Origin: Anastrepha obliqua
Taxonomy: Eukaryota; Arthropoda; Insecta; Diptera; Tephritidae
Direction of reading: 5' to 3'
Length of the DNA: 64,000 bases
Assembly: GCF_027943255.1 (NCBI RefSeq)
Contig: NC_072892.1
Location: 23,087,792 to 23,151,791, forward strand
Positions 33,501 through 48,100 of the stretch are shown piece after piece. The notes below the pieces were generated by a model. It saw only the letters and a list, made by a program, of their open reading frames with translations, did no database searches and was not told the origin of the DNA. How positions within the stretch are numbered: the first letter of the stretch is position 1; each line of letters opens with the position of its first letter. The position numbers were made by a program, and so were the translations under genes.

Positions 33501-36500
33501 TCCGATTGGGCTCTGAAAAAGTTTCAAGAAAATCTTGAAATTGTCAACACGCCGTGCGATATGTGTGGAGAAGACGTACTTGCGTGAGTCATATATGTAA
33601 ATGATATCGAACTCCACACTTAAATTTAATATTGTCATGTACAAGAAATTTATGTATTACGGGGTCCGGCACTCGAAGTGTAACCAACTTCAGACCGCTC
33701 GCACAGCTGATGAACGGGCATCAGCTGTCTGTTAGTTGAAAAAATGGCAGGAAAAAAATTTTACTTTATAAGATTTTGATTTTTTTAGAAGACTTAGACA
33801 AATCCTATTATTTGAAAGGGATCAACAAACGAGAACGTCATTGGACGAAGTGTAAAAGTTTAACAGGAGACTATGTCGAAAAATATTTTTATTTTATTTT
33901 TGCACCGACTTTTCAAACGACCCTCGTATGCTTTGGACAAGTTTTAACAAATTTAAAAAACAATTTTACTTTCTGGCCTATAAATATATTATACAAGCTG
34001 GCGCAAAATTAATCACCCTATCGGTAGATTTTATTGTGTGAACTAGACAGCTGCAGTATAAAAACATAAAGGCAATGGGGTGCGTAAGGGTCGAAATACA
34101 GTTTTTGTAATTAAAAAAGTTATTTAAAAAACATAATTGGATGATTAATTTTGCGTCACCTTAATATAATGGTTATCAAAAATGAATCAATCAAATGCAG
34201 TTCACTTACATGTGGCATAACAAATGAATGTTGGCAAAAGTATGAACTGCGCACAATTCAACAGGCGGGACCAGCCATGATTGTCTTCTTCATGATCGTT
34301 GATTGGAATTAGAATCGTGAGTACAAATAGTATCGGCATCCGTAATAAGATGACGGCTTTCATCAGCCAATTGGCCATCTCCCATTCGCTTTTATTATAT
34401 GGATTAATGCTGTGAAAAAATTGGCCAAAGAGTGATGTGTTTTGCAAGTTTAATGAGTTTAAGTAATAGCTGCTTTGCATACGACGATCTACAAACAATA
34501 TCTGTCGCCGCCCAATCGAACCCTGAGTGCGCAAGTCATTTAGCCGAATTAGTTCTGTAGGTAAAATGAGAAATAATAGTCTTTTTTTTTTAATAAAAAT
34601 TGTCGCTCCTAAAAGTAAGCCATTCATTGTGATATGAATAAAGAAAAATTGCGTGACATATCGCCTAATGTCGCTGGAACAATTTAGCTTTAAGTACAGC
34701 GGGAGGTCAGCAGGCAAGAATGATAGAAAGAAGATTGCGCCCATCAGAGAGTGCGTGACGTCACGATTTTCCGATTTGTGCAGTATTGCCAATAATTTGC
34801 TCTTCGCAATAAATTTAGTGCTTTTTTATACCCAAAATGCGAAAATTTTCAAGTTTCGTGTTTGTTTCTCTTTTTAAATTTAAAGCTACCGAAACCTTAA
34901 ATTAAAAAAAACTGTATTATTATACAAAAAAAGGTTAAAAAAGGCCACTCTGAGAAGATTTTAGCGCTAATAAAAATTAGTTGGTTCTTTTAAATTTGAT
35001 ATTTGGAAAGTGTAAATCTAATTTTTTGCTCCATTTAAGGTTATGCAAGAATATTAAATGCCCCTCTCTCAGCTCTTCTTAATATTGAAAACCTTTTTAC
35101 ACATTTTAAAAGGCATTTGAATTTACTGAATGCGAATTAAACACATAGAGGTGTAATCGTTACTTCGGGTCCTCAATCCTTAGTTGGACATAGGGCATTA
35201 AGTGGTGTATTCATTGTAAAAATAAGCCACAAAATACCAGAAAATACTGAAGAAACCATAACGACATTTTTACAAAAAGAGTACCTTATCTAGTTACATA
35301 ACCTCAAATATAGCAAAAAAGTCGTTCCCTAAACAAAAGAGTCTCGCTTAACAAAAAAAAACTCATTAATTAAATTGTACATAAGCATAACACATTTATT
35401 AAAAAAAACGCACATTCTAAAGACAACTTGTCTCGCATACAAAGTTCTTTAAGTAATTCAATAAAAATTTGGTGTTTTATTTTCTTTAAATGGGCATTTT
35501 AGTGCGTTTTTATATCCAAAGCTAGGCAACACTGCAGTAGCGAGAGAGAGATTTGACTGCCGAAAGCAGAAGAACACCAAGCAATGCTACCAGATGTTAA
35601 AAAAAGTAAAGCTAAATAAAACTGAGTGAATTAATATATTTAACTAATTATTAAAAAATGTATATTTTACAAAATTATAAACATTACATTTTAATTAGAA
35701 CAGGCTAGAAAAATGACATGAAGAAAGAACTAAAACTCCGAGACTAAATAACAAAACAAATGCTAAATCAAGTTACGAAAATGGTAATCTGGCCATACTG
35801 GTGCTAAAACCTCGTAACACATTGTCAAATTCGCTGAGCGCAAAGTAACGGGACCACGATAGGCGCCATCTCATTATTCATTCCATCATGTCTGCAGGAA
35901 AAAATTTAAAAATTTTTTGGGAAAAAAGAAATTCATTATTTTCTCGGCAGATCTGATAAATTAGGTGCAATTTTGTTTTCGTCGATTCCATTCAGGAATT
36001 TTTGATGTTATAGATAATGTTGATAAAATCAGAGAAATAATCGAAGTTGACCGACATGTCCGAGATCGACCATAAAACAGTTTTACACCATTTGCGCAAA
36101 AGTTTAACGCAAAAATAATGGGTATTGGAAAAAAAACGGCATTTGATTACATTTTCTCCACATTTCACTGCCTACGATAGTCAATATTACTCAACCTAAT
36201 TCATGGCTAAGGGCGGCTACTGCAACTGAGTCGATTTATACGTGGCATCCACTTGTACGATTATGTGTTCGAAGTCCATTACATAACACAGGAATAAATA
36301 GAAATTAAGCTTATTCTCTTTGTTATTTATGTAATAGCTCACATTCTTGGAGCGCCATGCTAAATGTCCATAATTTGGGCCTTACGTCACACGACTAACA
36401 TTGCCAGGTCAGTTTGATGTACACACATTTGGCTTACTTTTAGAGCGACTATTGGGCAACTTCATCAATTATTTTCAAGTATTTACCAATAATGGAAAGT

Positions 36501-39500
36501 TGACGGCGAGCATTATGCCTAGCCTGTAGAACTGAACAGAAAAATATATAAATTTATATGCACATATGAATGTAGCTATTAACGCCCAACATGAGTACGT
36601 AAAAATGGTTAAGCACCAATTACGAGTAGCCGAGTAATGCTAAATTAGTTTCATGGCATCGCCGAATATCACTAAGTAATAATCGTTTGTGAAGCAACGA
36701 ATCAGGCAGAGTTTTCTCTTGGGGACTATAGGGTCATTTGAAAAGTCCGAGCAAAAATAAAAACTACTGAAGTGTTTGTGATAAATCTTTTTTATTTTTC
36801 GATTTACTCTTATTTCCATTAATTTTGCAACCACAATTGCTGAGACGTGAGCGGATGCGTAGGCAGGTAGGTGAAATGGTTGAAGTGCCAATCTGGCAGT
36901 CCTCAAGTAGCACTGAAGCGCAGTTTTGATACCATTATGAGACCTACAACAGACAGATATCTACAGCGAGCCAGAGCTGTTGATAAAGTGGAGAAGATTG
37001 ATGGGACTAAGGTTGGCGCACTGCCCCAGGCCGTTGAAGAAAGGAACACCCAGTGACCGCGTGTGTGCCAATCGTCCAGTGACCGGCAAACATAGCTAGG
37101 AGTTTGGAAATTGAATGGCGAAGAGTCCAAAGGACTTTTTGAGCCCTTCATATATTGTACTGGCGTCAAAGGGTCGAATAGCACATGAAGACATAGAGCT
37201 GCTCCACCTTTTCTGCGCTTTCCTGAGAAATAATTTTTGCAGTTACTCTTTAACAACAGTCAGGGGGATGCCGATGACCGGGTAGGACGTCTATGAGGCC
37301 AATTCAGTTCCCTTCCTGGCAAGCTTACCAGCAATTTCATTTTCCTCTATGTTCCTATGCCCTGGAACCCAAGAGACTTGATCTCCTCCTTACAGGAGTT
37401 TACTAATTTCGTTTTGCACTATGGCGTCGTCAGAACCTTGATCGCGGCTTGACTATCGGAGAAAATGTTAATACATATCTCCCTCGCACTCGCGTTCCAT
37501 TAGCATTTTGCATGCCTGCAGGATCGCAAAGACTTCTGCTTGAAAAACGGTAGCAGCATTCGGCAGTTTAAAGGAGATGGATAAATTAGCTGATTAGAGA
37601 AAACCCCTGTTCCTGCTCCCGATTCCATCTTGGAACCCTCAGTGAATACAGAGGTGCAAGCTTCGGTGCAGATTTTCCCCTCGATCCAATCTTGTCTATG
37701 TGGAAAGATTGCTCTAGCACGACCCTCAAAATCTAGTTTACGGTGTTAACTGCCCGAAAATGCTACCATGCCCCTTAAGAGATCGCCTCCAGAGGTCAAC
37801 CTCCTTCAACTTGATTGCTCTTTGAGGCAGCACTGGGGCAAGTTTTACGTGCTCCGGTGATGCCAATCCATGCAGTCCTTTGTCCCCTCCCCAGTTTAGT
37901 GATATTTTAGCTTTTCCGAAGAGCTTTCCACCAAACCAGGAACCCCTATGTTAAAATTATCAAAACCACTGTGTTGTACATCCACAGCACTGATGAGTTG
38001 TCGTGATGGAAAAGGAAAATCACTCGACTTCCTCGGTTCAAACGAATGCTAAACACAAAGAAATAGACCGATCTGGCTGAAACATGGTGTGTGTTCTTGC
38101 AAGGAATGCTACTAACTAAACTTAACCTCGATACGCACCATTTTACTAACCGATTTTTTTTTGTGTATCACCATCACAATCTCTGTTTTTTGATAAATAA
38201 ATCACTGTCATGTCTCCGGTGACGTCATACAATCAGCTGATGTTTTCAAATTGGCTGAGAGCCGGTTAATCATTCGATCTTGGCCACACGTTCTGAATCC
38301 TGTATGCTGCTTGTGAACTAGGCAGCTGCAGTATACAAAAATACAAGCAATGGAGCGCGTAAAGGTCAAAATAAAGATTTCAATCACTCAAAAACCATTT
38401 TGGGCAGGTGTACCAAATTTTAGATTATGGACAGAGGTATTTGTCTCCAATATCTAGAGTAGCAAATTAGCTTCATTGTATTTCATAGAAAAGGAATTAT
38501 CGTCAATTCGTTGATTAAACTTTTGTTTTACTTGGTTTCACTGCCATTAAATATTTTAAAATAAGTTTAGACTAACTTTTAGTTTTTACTCGTACTCATA
38601 TGATGTCATATTTAAATACTCATGGAGATAACTGATATGTATTTGCTTACTTTTGGTGGCGCGCCTTACCAGATACTGATCGAATAGAACCACAAACAAG
38701 TAACAGAAGTAAATGAATAGGGTGACTGAAACAAAAGCAGATTATTTTGAATAAAGCAGAAATTGCACAGCACAAAACTTACTGGCACTATCGATCACCG
38801 ATATTGCGCAATCTTTCTTGATTATATAATCAATGACGCATACGTCCAGCAGAAGGAAGAGTGCATCGCGCAGGAGTAGATATGGCTGAGCGGCAAATGG
38901 AAATGTGAAAAAGACAATACCAGCCACGATGAGGACCACAAAAAGTGCCGATGCAAAAATATCCGCATACAAACGACGAGTATCGGTGCTGAGATAAGAC
39001 AAGCTGCTGAATATGTCTGGAGCGCCATTGCCAAAAGCGACCAACGTGACGCCTGCAACATTCTCACTCATTTTCAACATGCGCGCCAACACAGCCAAAG
39101 CGGGGCAAAAGCTACAGAAATGTGAAGAGCATGGGTCGATTATTGTAAAGAAGTCAAAACTGAAGAATATGCGAGAAAATGCATAGCAAGTCGTATTCGT
39201 ATATGGTTTTTAGAAATAGTAACAGGATGCTGAGAGTGCTGCCCTACTCAAAGCAAATAGCGAAACACATCTGGGGCGACGGATCTGAATACTAAAAAGT
39301 TAAAATTTTACCTTTTCCATTTCTGTAGGTTATGTATGACGCGACATTTTGATATAAAATGGCAAAGCACTTTCAAATTTACACATTTTTTAATAACTGT
39401 ACTGCGTTTTTATAATTTTGCAACAGTTATATTTGTCTACTCTCTTCTTGCCAATACTAATGTTGTTGTTTGTGTTGCTTCTTATGTGAGCTGAGACGCC

Positions 39501-42500
39501 TTCGATTCGCTACTTTCTCCAGAAACAGTGAATTCTGCTCACTTGACGAAAAATGTTTCTCCTAACACAAACAAACATGCAAACAGTGCATGTAGAAATA
39601 TTTTCTCTCAAATACAATAAGAAATATAAGTAAAATTGTTGTGCGCTTATAATTATGCAACGGGCGCTTATTATTTAAGTGAACATCAGGGCGTATACTC
39701 AACAAATCTACGATATACCATAGAACTTGAAACTACAAGTGAGCGAATAATGTAATCTTTTGCACGCAGTAAGAGTCAAGTCGAAATGAAACGTTTTACC
39801 TAAAAAGTTTACTCTTTTTCACAACTTACAACACATCTGCTGTAACGCCCAATATAATAAAGAAAACGCCAATGATTATGAGTAGAAGGAGTGATGAAAA
39901 TACTGCTCCCATCGTTGTGGATACTTCTAATTCACAGAAAATAATATGCGCGTAATTAATAAAATGAACATTCAATTTGCACGAGGCGGAATTTTCAATG
40001 TAGGCACATCTCTCAGCCTGCGGCAGTGTAACGAGCGTGTTGCATACTCGCTGCAGAAGACAAAAACAATTTACATTCACTTCACATCGCACAAACTGCC
40101 CATTTGCTCACATACTTTGGCTACATCCATAGCAAAATGCTCGTGACGCTCAAAATGTGGTGACGTTTGATTGGTTGTATTGAAATTTTCGTATAAAACC
40201 ATTGATAAGATGTTGTGGCAAATATCCAGCAAATTTCTAATTCGTATTTAGTTTGTTTTTATTTTTTTTTTTTATTTGTGACACATTTTTGTGAGAAAAT
40301 GTGACACCAAAGGCACATTCAACAAGTAGTAGCAGTGAAGTAGTTGATGTGATTTTTTGTTTTTCTATTTATTTGGTCTCTACCCTACTAAGTTTTGTTT
40401 ACATTACTTCCAAATAGCCATAGTCCAAGATTTATTAACAAAAGGTTCTGCATTCAGAGACAGAGAAAAACCACTTTGATTGCATTTTATATTCAAAATC
40501 ACAGCAAGACGTTTTGGCGGGGTTGTCTGAAAAGTTATGTAATATCATATATTTCAATAGAAGTGAATAACCAATCTTATATTTATTCATTTTATGCAAG
40601 TTCTATACTAGGTTGTTCAATAAGTTTTGCGGTTCTATAAGATAAACACAATTCCGTGGTTTGAAATACACTTTATTATTTAGTATCATCTCCCTCAACA
40701 TCAATACACTTGTTCCAACGTGGTTCCATCTACAGCTTCTACGCCTTATGACCTCAACATTTGATGAGAAACGCTTTCGGCGCATTTTTTTAGATTTGGA
40801 AACAGATGAAAATCGCTAGGAGCCAAATCTGGTGAATACGGTGGATGCTCCCACAATTCAAATTTAAAATCAAGGAGTTTAGCCACTCTTATAACGCGGT
40901 GCATTGCCCTAATGAAAAAGATTTTTTTTTCTTTTGCAAACTGGGTCTTTTTTCACAAATTTTTTCCTTCAGCTGGTCTAAAAGGTTACGCTAATATTCA
41001 GAATTAATGGTTTTACCAGTTTGCAGGTAATCCATAAACGAATTTCCTAATACTAACACCCTCTTGGCCGATTTCCAGACACGAACTCTGTGAGCCAATT
41101 CTTTTCCAATACGGCAATCTGAGTACGTTATATATCAAACTACATATTTATATACTTAATTTTTATTAATTAAAAGTGGTTTTAATCAATCTGAGTACAC
41201 GCGCCGACAAATGGAAAATCGAGCTGTACAGGCTCATTTCAAATGTTCAAAACTTCGTCAGGCATTGGAAGAGCATCAGTGGAAAGTTTAGTTCTTTTTC
41301 GATCAGATCAAGTCGCAACTTTTTTGACGCAAGACTCAATCCTTTTTTTTTTTAATTTTAATTTCTTACCTTGGGATGTTGACAAATTGTATTCCTTCTA
41401 GTGTCCCCGTCTTGCGGCACAAACCATAATTTGCTTTTTGTCGAGAAGGAGTATGGTTTGACCATGTCGATCAGGTCTTTCCAGTCGAACAGCCTCATTC
41501 ACGCAGTGTAGCTGGCTAATGTAGGGCTGATTGTTGACCGTGACATTATTTTCTGGCATTTTCCAGTGTACCATTCCCTCCAAGTCCGGATGAAGATCCG
41601 GTTGGACTCTTGGCTTTGGCGTATGTCCTGAAGCCACCCACTCTCGATTTCTTTGTTTCACATTGATGTATGTATAGGCAGGATAGGCACTATTTCTCAT
41701 CTCCCGGGTGGTGCTCGATGGCGGGCGAGATGCTGAGAATCAATTTGAAGGCAACTTTCCTTGTTTTTTTTTCGTTCAGCTTTCACTCCTTCAAAAGTGA
41801 TTTGAGGCGTTCTTCAGCGCATTCAGATGGCCTTCCACTGCGGGACGTGTCATCGACGTCAAAGTTGCCATTTTTGAACTTTGCAAACCATTTTCGTAGA
41901 CTCCCCTATGACACTTTCTCCATACACGTCGCAAATGTTCCGGGCTGCTTGAGCAGATTTTTAACCTCGATGACAAGCAAAGAAGAGCAGATGTCGAAAA
42001 TGCTAATTTTTGCCTCCTGGGTACTCCATTTCTAAGCCTAAAAACTAATAAAAACCTAAATAACTCAAAAATACAATTAACATAGTTTTATAGAGCAGAA
42101 ACAGTTCTATCGAATGAGTACTACGTATATGCCAAACTTAAACAATACGTTGTAAAATAAAAGAAAATATAATATAAAAACGCTATGAACTTATTCCCCA
42201 ATACTTTTTCGCTACCATTATTATCAAAAGGATTTAGTGGTTTCCCCTTTTTTAATGAATTTTTTTATAAATAAATGAAATAATGAGAATTTGTTTTAAA
42301 TAAATAAATCACTTCATTGTTTTCTACTTTGACGTGACATTCTAGTGCACAAAATATTGTTGTTGGCCTAGTGCCAAGGCGAATCTATTAAAAGATGAGT
42401 TGGTAAATCAGCTGATTTGTTTTTTTTTCCTTTCGCTGTGGCCATGTAGCTGTCAGCACATAATAAAACAAGGCAACTTAATTTTTTGTTTTCTACTTCG

Positions 42501-45157
42501 CCAATACCTTGCCGTGACAAAATATTGTTATTGGTCTGCCACCACCTTCAATAAATGCGTCTCGTCTAGTGCCACGATCTTTAATGAATTCGCCTTGGGT
42601 TTACTGCTATCACCGCTTTGATGATTACCAAGGCGAATCTATTAAAGGAGGTATCCATAAATCAGCTGTTTTATTTTTTTCTTTCGCCGTTTCCATGTGG
42701 CTGTCAGCGCAGAATAAAGCAAGGCGAATTCATTCTTTGTTTTCTACTTTGCCAATACCTTGCCGTGACAATCAAACGTACAAAACATTGTTATTGGTCT
42801 GCCACCACCTTTAATAAATGCGTCTCGTCTAGTGCCACGATCTTTAATGAATTCGCATTGGGTTTATTGCTATCACCGCTTTGATGATTACTAATCCGAG
42901 TTACACTTCAAACTTGAAGAATTTCATGAAATATCTCAATTGTGTTTTTTTAATATTATTTCTATTATGGCACGTTTTATTTTCTTTTTGTCTGTCATTT
43001 GCTTCGCAGGTGTACGCTGTCGTTGTGTCGCATGAGCAAACTTCTGGCGACCTGTCACCGGCCGCCGTCAGCTACACGAGTGGCTTCTACCAGATACCTG
43101 TTATTGGTATATCCTCCCGCGATGCTGCCTTCTCCGATAAGAATATTCACGTTTCCTTTTTACGTACCATTCCGCCGTATTACCATCAAGCGGACGTGTG
43201 GCTGGAAATTATGTTTCACTTTGGCTACACCAAGGTGAGTGCGAACGAAGGACACAACTCAATATCGCAGCTAAATATAATTTATCCCTTATTAAGCATA
43301 ATTTATATTGTTCCTTTTTCTCGTTGTTGTTTTTGTTCTGCATGGCATTTTCGTTTGACGGTGTCAGGTGATCATAATACATAGTTCCGATACGGATGGG
43401 CGCGCGATACTGGGTCGCTTTCAAACCACATCACAGACAAATTACGATGACATCGATGTGCGCGCTAGTGTTGAAATGATTGTGGAATTCGAGCCCAAAC
43501 TGGACAGTTTCACTGAGCATTTGATCGACATGAAGACTGCACAATCGCGTGTGTATCTGCTGTACGCCAGGTATGACAAAACTAGGCACTGCAATGAATA
43601 GGTGTAAAGAAAACAAAAATGTTATGGAACTTAAATCTTTCCGCCGTTTTATGTTAATATTTGCCCATTCAATTTATTTCATACAGCACCGAGGATGCAC
43701 AAGTTATTTTCCGTGACGCTGCACTCTACAATATGACAGAGGCTGGTCATGCATGGATTGTGACCGAGCAGGCACTCCATGCCAATAATACGCCAGTGGG
43801 TGTCTTGGGTCTTGTATTGGAGCATGCCAAGAGCGATAAGGGGCACATAAGGGTAAGCATAAGTAAACATATTTAAAACTTGCTACAATGGCGCTATGAA
43901 AGGTGTACTTGCATTACACTCACACACACACACACACACAAGCACATGCATTTTTGTTTTGCAACCAACCATTCAACCCTGTTTTCATTTTGTTGACGCG
44001 CGCATTAAAACTGTACACTCACCTGCAACGTCCTACACATACATGCACAAACAAGTGCCCCTCGCAAGGAGTCTTCAAAATATTATTAAAATTTCATGAT
44101 ACACGTGTTGCTGCTGCACTCAGAAATCTACGTCCCTGCAAGAAATGGCAGCCATTCAGAAGATGCGAATGTTACGAGGTTATGGGGTTTTAACCATCAA
44201 AGTATGCAACTTATTGTGCAACATTTCATTTTCATTTGACTTATTACATTTCATTAGAATTTTCGTGACCCTTGTTGGAAAATTTGTAACTTTGTTCAGC
44301 GATCGCTGATGGACGGTGAATTTTTTGTCATGAATTCGAAGAACAAAGTCGCATCTTTCACTTGATGCAAGACGCCATAAATACAATCTGGGAATGGTGT
44401 AGGAAAGAGGGATTATCAGTAAACACTTCCAAAACCACTATTATCTCCTTTACCAGAAAATAAATGAAAGAGAGGTACCTCTAAAGGAAGAAGTTAAGTA
44501 TCGAGGAATTATCCTGGATAAAAAACTCAACTTGGAAGCCCAACTCAACTCAGTATTAAAAAAGGCCACAAAAAAACCTGTGGACACTAAAAGAACTTTT
44601 ACTCTCAGAGTAAATCCTGAGCCCTAAAATGACCTCCTGGATCTACATTCAATTGGTAAGACATATCCTATTATACGACGCATTGGTATAGCGGACAAAA
44701 ACCAATCAAATTACAGCTCTATCAAGACTGTGTAGACTACAAAGGCTGACGTGCCTAAGCATGGCAGAGACTATAAGAACTACCACAACTGCTGGGATGG
44801 AAGCGCTTTTAAGTCTACTACTTAGCAATACAAGAGGAAGCTGCTATGCAAGCACTCACCTTTCATATGAAATACAAATTTAAGATCTGAATTGACATCG
44901 CAATATCCTAACCAAGGTTTGAAATTGTGTCATTGAATTCTTGAAAAAAAAAAATTGTCCCCAGTCTACTGGTCAAATGTCAAAGATGACATCAATAAAA
45001 TTAGCGTCTAGGAATTATTCACTATTGACATCTAGGCGTAACTTTTCAAAGACTTTACATACTAAGTTGCTTGAATAACAAGAATCATAAGCAGCAAAAG
45101 AAATAAAAGTGGTGCGAAAAAGCAAATTGGGTAAATTTACAAAATCTCCGGTTCACT

Positions 45158-45192
<35 letters not shown>

Positions 45193-48100
45193 GCGGTGAG
45201 GTAGGGTTCAAAATGCCTTCGCACTTACAGTAACCGTCGTCTACTGCGTCGAATGGTGTAGCCACTAAAACAATCCCTCCCCATTCCTTCCCGGATGTTT
45301 CCTCTGCCCCGGGACTCCGGTAGTATTTCATCGTAGGCAGAGGAGATCCAAGTAGGCGTTCTGTTCAGAAAGAAGCCTTTTCTACTCCCCCTGCGTCCAG
45401 GGTCGCCAATTTTGGAGCCAGCATCACGCTATCGGCTCATCTTCTACTCAGGTAGGATGGATGTATGTATATTGATCATCTCTATCCATGTCAAATTTCT
45501 TGGCACGTAGGATGCGCTCCACGTACGTGTCAATAAGTTGCCAGCTTTCTGCACTTTCGACCATTTTTTGGATGATGTTGTCTGCTTTTAAGGGGCCTAG
45601 CCTATCTTCTATTGCTTTGCGCTCTGCTGTCCACCTCTCACATTTGAAAAATGTGTGATCAGCATCGTCAATGGGTGCATCTCCGTAGATGCATTCAGCA
45701 GTTTCTGCTTTCCCTATTTTGGTTCACTTGATTAGAGGCAATACTTTTTATGGTTATTAAGGCCGAGAACTTCGAGCCATGTGGCCCCTTGGGGGGCCCC
45801 TTTGCAAAATTTATTCAAAGGTGTTTTTTTTTTTTTGGAATTTTTCATGCTTCCGATGTGGCGCTTGTGCTCTAAAATAGCCCTTCAAACGCAGGATTTG
45901 CTGGCTGCAACATTTGCCACTTCTTTAATTTTCGCTGATGAAAGGGCAGAATTTGATGCAATACTTTGGATTTTACGGGTTATCTTCGGTGTTCAAGCCA
46001 TCTGTCTTTCTGCCTGCGTAGTTCTTACCATAGGAGACACCTTATTTCACGTAACGATCCACAACATTTGGACTTTGACAAATCTTTTTGGCAATTTAAA
46101 AGTCCCTCTGAGGCCAAAATATCGATTTGTCCTTTTTCGCGATCTGTTAAACCTTTCTGCTTTCCCACTTTATTAGAATTAAGAAGTTTTCGATCAAGCA
46201 CAATGAATGCTTAAAAAATAAATCCCTTTACACAGCTTTAATACGCAAACTAGGAGGGAAGTTCTAGACATCCCGTGTATCAATGAACGAGGGGCATAAA
46301 AGATCGGAGAGTCCCTAAGGACAGCTCCTTCTCAGACCACAGGTACTAATGTTCAATTTTATACTACCAATTAAACTGTGTAAACCGTAGACGCACAAAC
46401 TGGAGAACGTTTGAAAACATATTAGCCAGCAAACTCTCTGACATGACATACCCAATTAACTCCGAGCCACAACTCGACTCCACTGTTAATGAACTGACTT
46501 AAGCATTTCAACATGCTGCGTTATTGTTTAGCAGCAGACTTAAAACACCTGCTCTTAAACAAATATTCCTACGGGGAAGACTCCGTAGAGTAACAGAAAG
46601 AGCTAAGTATCTAGGACTTGTACTGGATAGAAAGTTAAATTGGGAGCTCACAGTCGCAGATAGAGTATGCAAAGCTATAACGGTGTCGTACCCCTGCGGA
46701 AAGCTAATTCTAAAAACAATGGATTTGAAATCCAGAATAATACATTGGTTCTACACAGCAGTTAGACCAATTCTCTACTATGGTATTGTAATATGGTGGA
46801 ATGGAATGGAAAAGGCGTAAACATTAAAGTGTTGACAAGGTCTAAAGGCTCGCATCTATTTTTATAACCGGTCAATGGTGTACATCGAGAGCTTTATATG
46901 ACACATTAAACTTCCTTCCAGCAGACAAGATATATCCACCGAAGAACGGCAATAGATTAGGTTAGTCAGGTTGCTTTTTTAACACAATATACTCGGTGGC
47001 CCTAAGGCCCATTGTGACACCTGCATTTGCATTGGCCAGAGCGCCTTGTAGACCCTGCAGTTAGTAGTCAGAGACCACCTTCTATTGGTGTCCGCGATTA
47101 CGCTCAGGTCAATAGAGATGTATAACTCGTTTAGAGGAATGCTTATGTCCTCTACCACTCGCTGAAGGCAAAGCTCAGAGCTTTTCTTGCACACTCATCC
47201 GCTCTTTCATTTCCCTCCACTCCAGAATGACCGATAACAAAGTATTGTGTTGTGTTGTTGGATGAACCAATAAATCAAGCACAATATTACAACTGCTGAA
47301 AGTTCACTGCTGCGAAAACCCGTAAGATGGAATAATATTTCAATGCATGTTTATTTTCGAGCAAATTGCAGTCTGATCTTGAATTACACAGGCCAACAAA
47401 ATCTCGCTTTTTTACAGCTTTTAAAACGGCTATGGGTGTTTCTTGAAGGTTTTTTTATGCTGAAAACGAATATGACCTTGAAAATGCTCCAGCACGTCAG
47501 GATTTTTGGCAATTTGAGGTTAAAAAGTAAAAAAATGCAGATTTTGGCCTTTTTAAATTTTTTTTTGGGCAAGGTAAAGTTTTTTTTTAATTTTCCACAA
47601 CGGCATCGCAAAGCACTAGTCTTCAGCTTTAAAATCCATTTTTAAAAATATTTTTGCGATTAATATAAAAAAAGTTATACTATTTTGAATTCGCCCTTTA
47701 CAGGGGCGTTAGAGAGTTAGAAAGGTTGAATTTGCATATCTAAAAGTCTCCAATTAAAAAAAAACTTTACCTTGCCCAAAAAAAAATTAAAAAAATGGCC
47801 AAAATCTGCATTTTTTGACTTTTTAACCTCAAATTGCCAAAAATCCTGACGTGCTGGAGCATTTTCAAGGTCATATTCGTTTTCAGCGTAAAAAAACCTT
47901 AAAAGCTTAGTTAAAATTATCGAAAAAGTTTTTTGGTTGTTGGCCTGTGTTATCAAAAAACCTTGGATCACGAAATCGGTTGCTTTAATAACCATTTTCT
48001 TCCATAAAAATTCTTGTCTCTAATCAAGTGAACCGCACTGTAGTTTTATTATATTTGCCTTAAAATCTACATTGACATGTACGGTATATGAGGACGAAGA

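Larger units (their letters stand above)
45142..48040 (-). mobile_element. composite Tc1-like element carrying LINE insertions
   Basis: The right end, minus strand from 48040, reads CAGTGCGGTTCACTTGATTA next to TA. The left end CGGTTCACTTGATT (about 45149) is the same repeat, split by a LINE. 46195-45790 on the minus strand gives [20 protein letters not shown] and GLLNC, the N-terminal DNA-binding part of a Tc1-like transposase. The catalytic part is not seen; LINE fragments and a long hairpin occupy the right half. Confidence 0.65.

Noticed and set aside
43918..43940. Regular repeat considered as the start of a CRISPR-like or satellite array
   Set aside because: Simple CA microsatellite; no spacers and a eukaryotic intron.
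45781..46176. 131-codon open frame on + with hydrophobic stretches
   Set aside because: The minus strand of this stretch is a Tc1-like transposase N-terminus; the + frame is a shadow.
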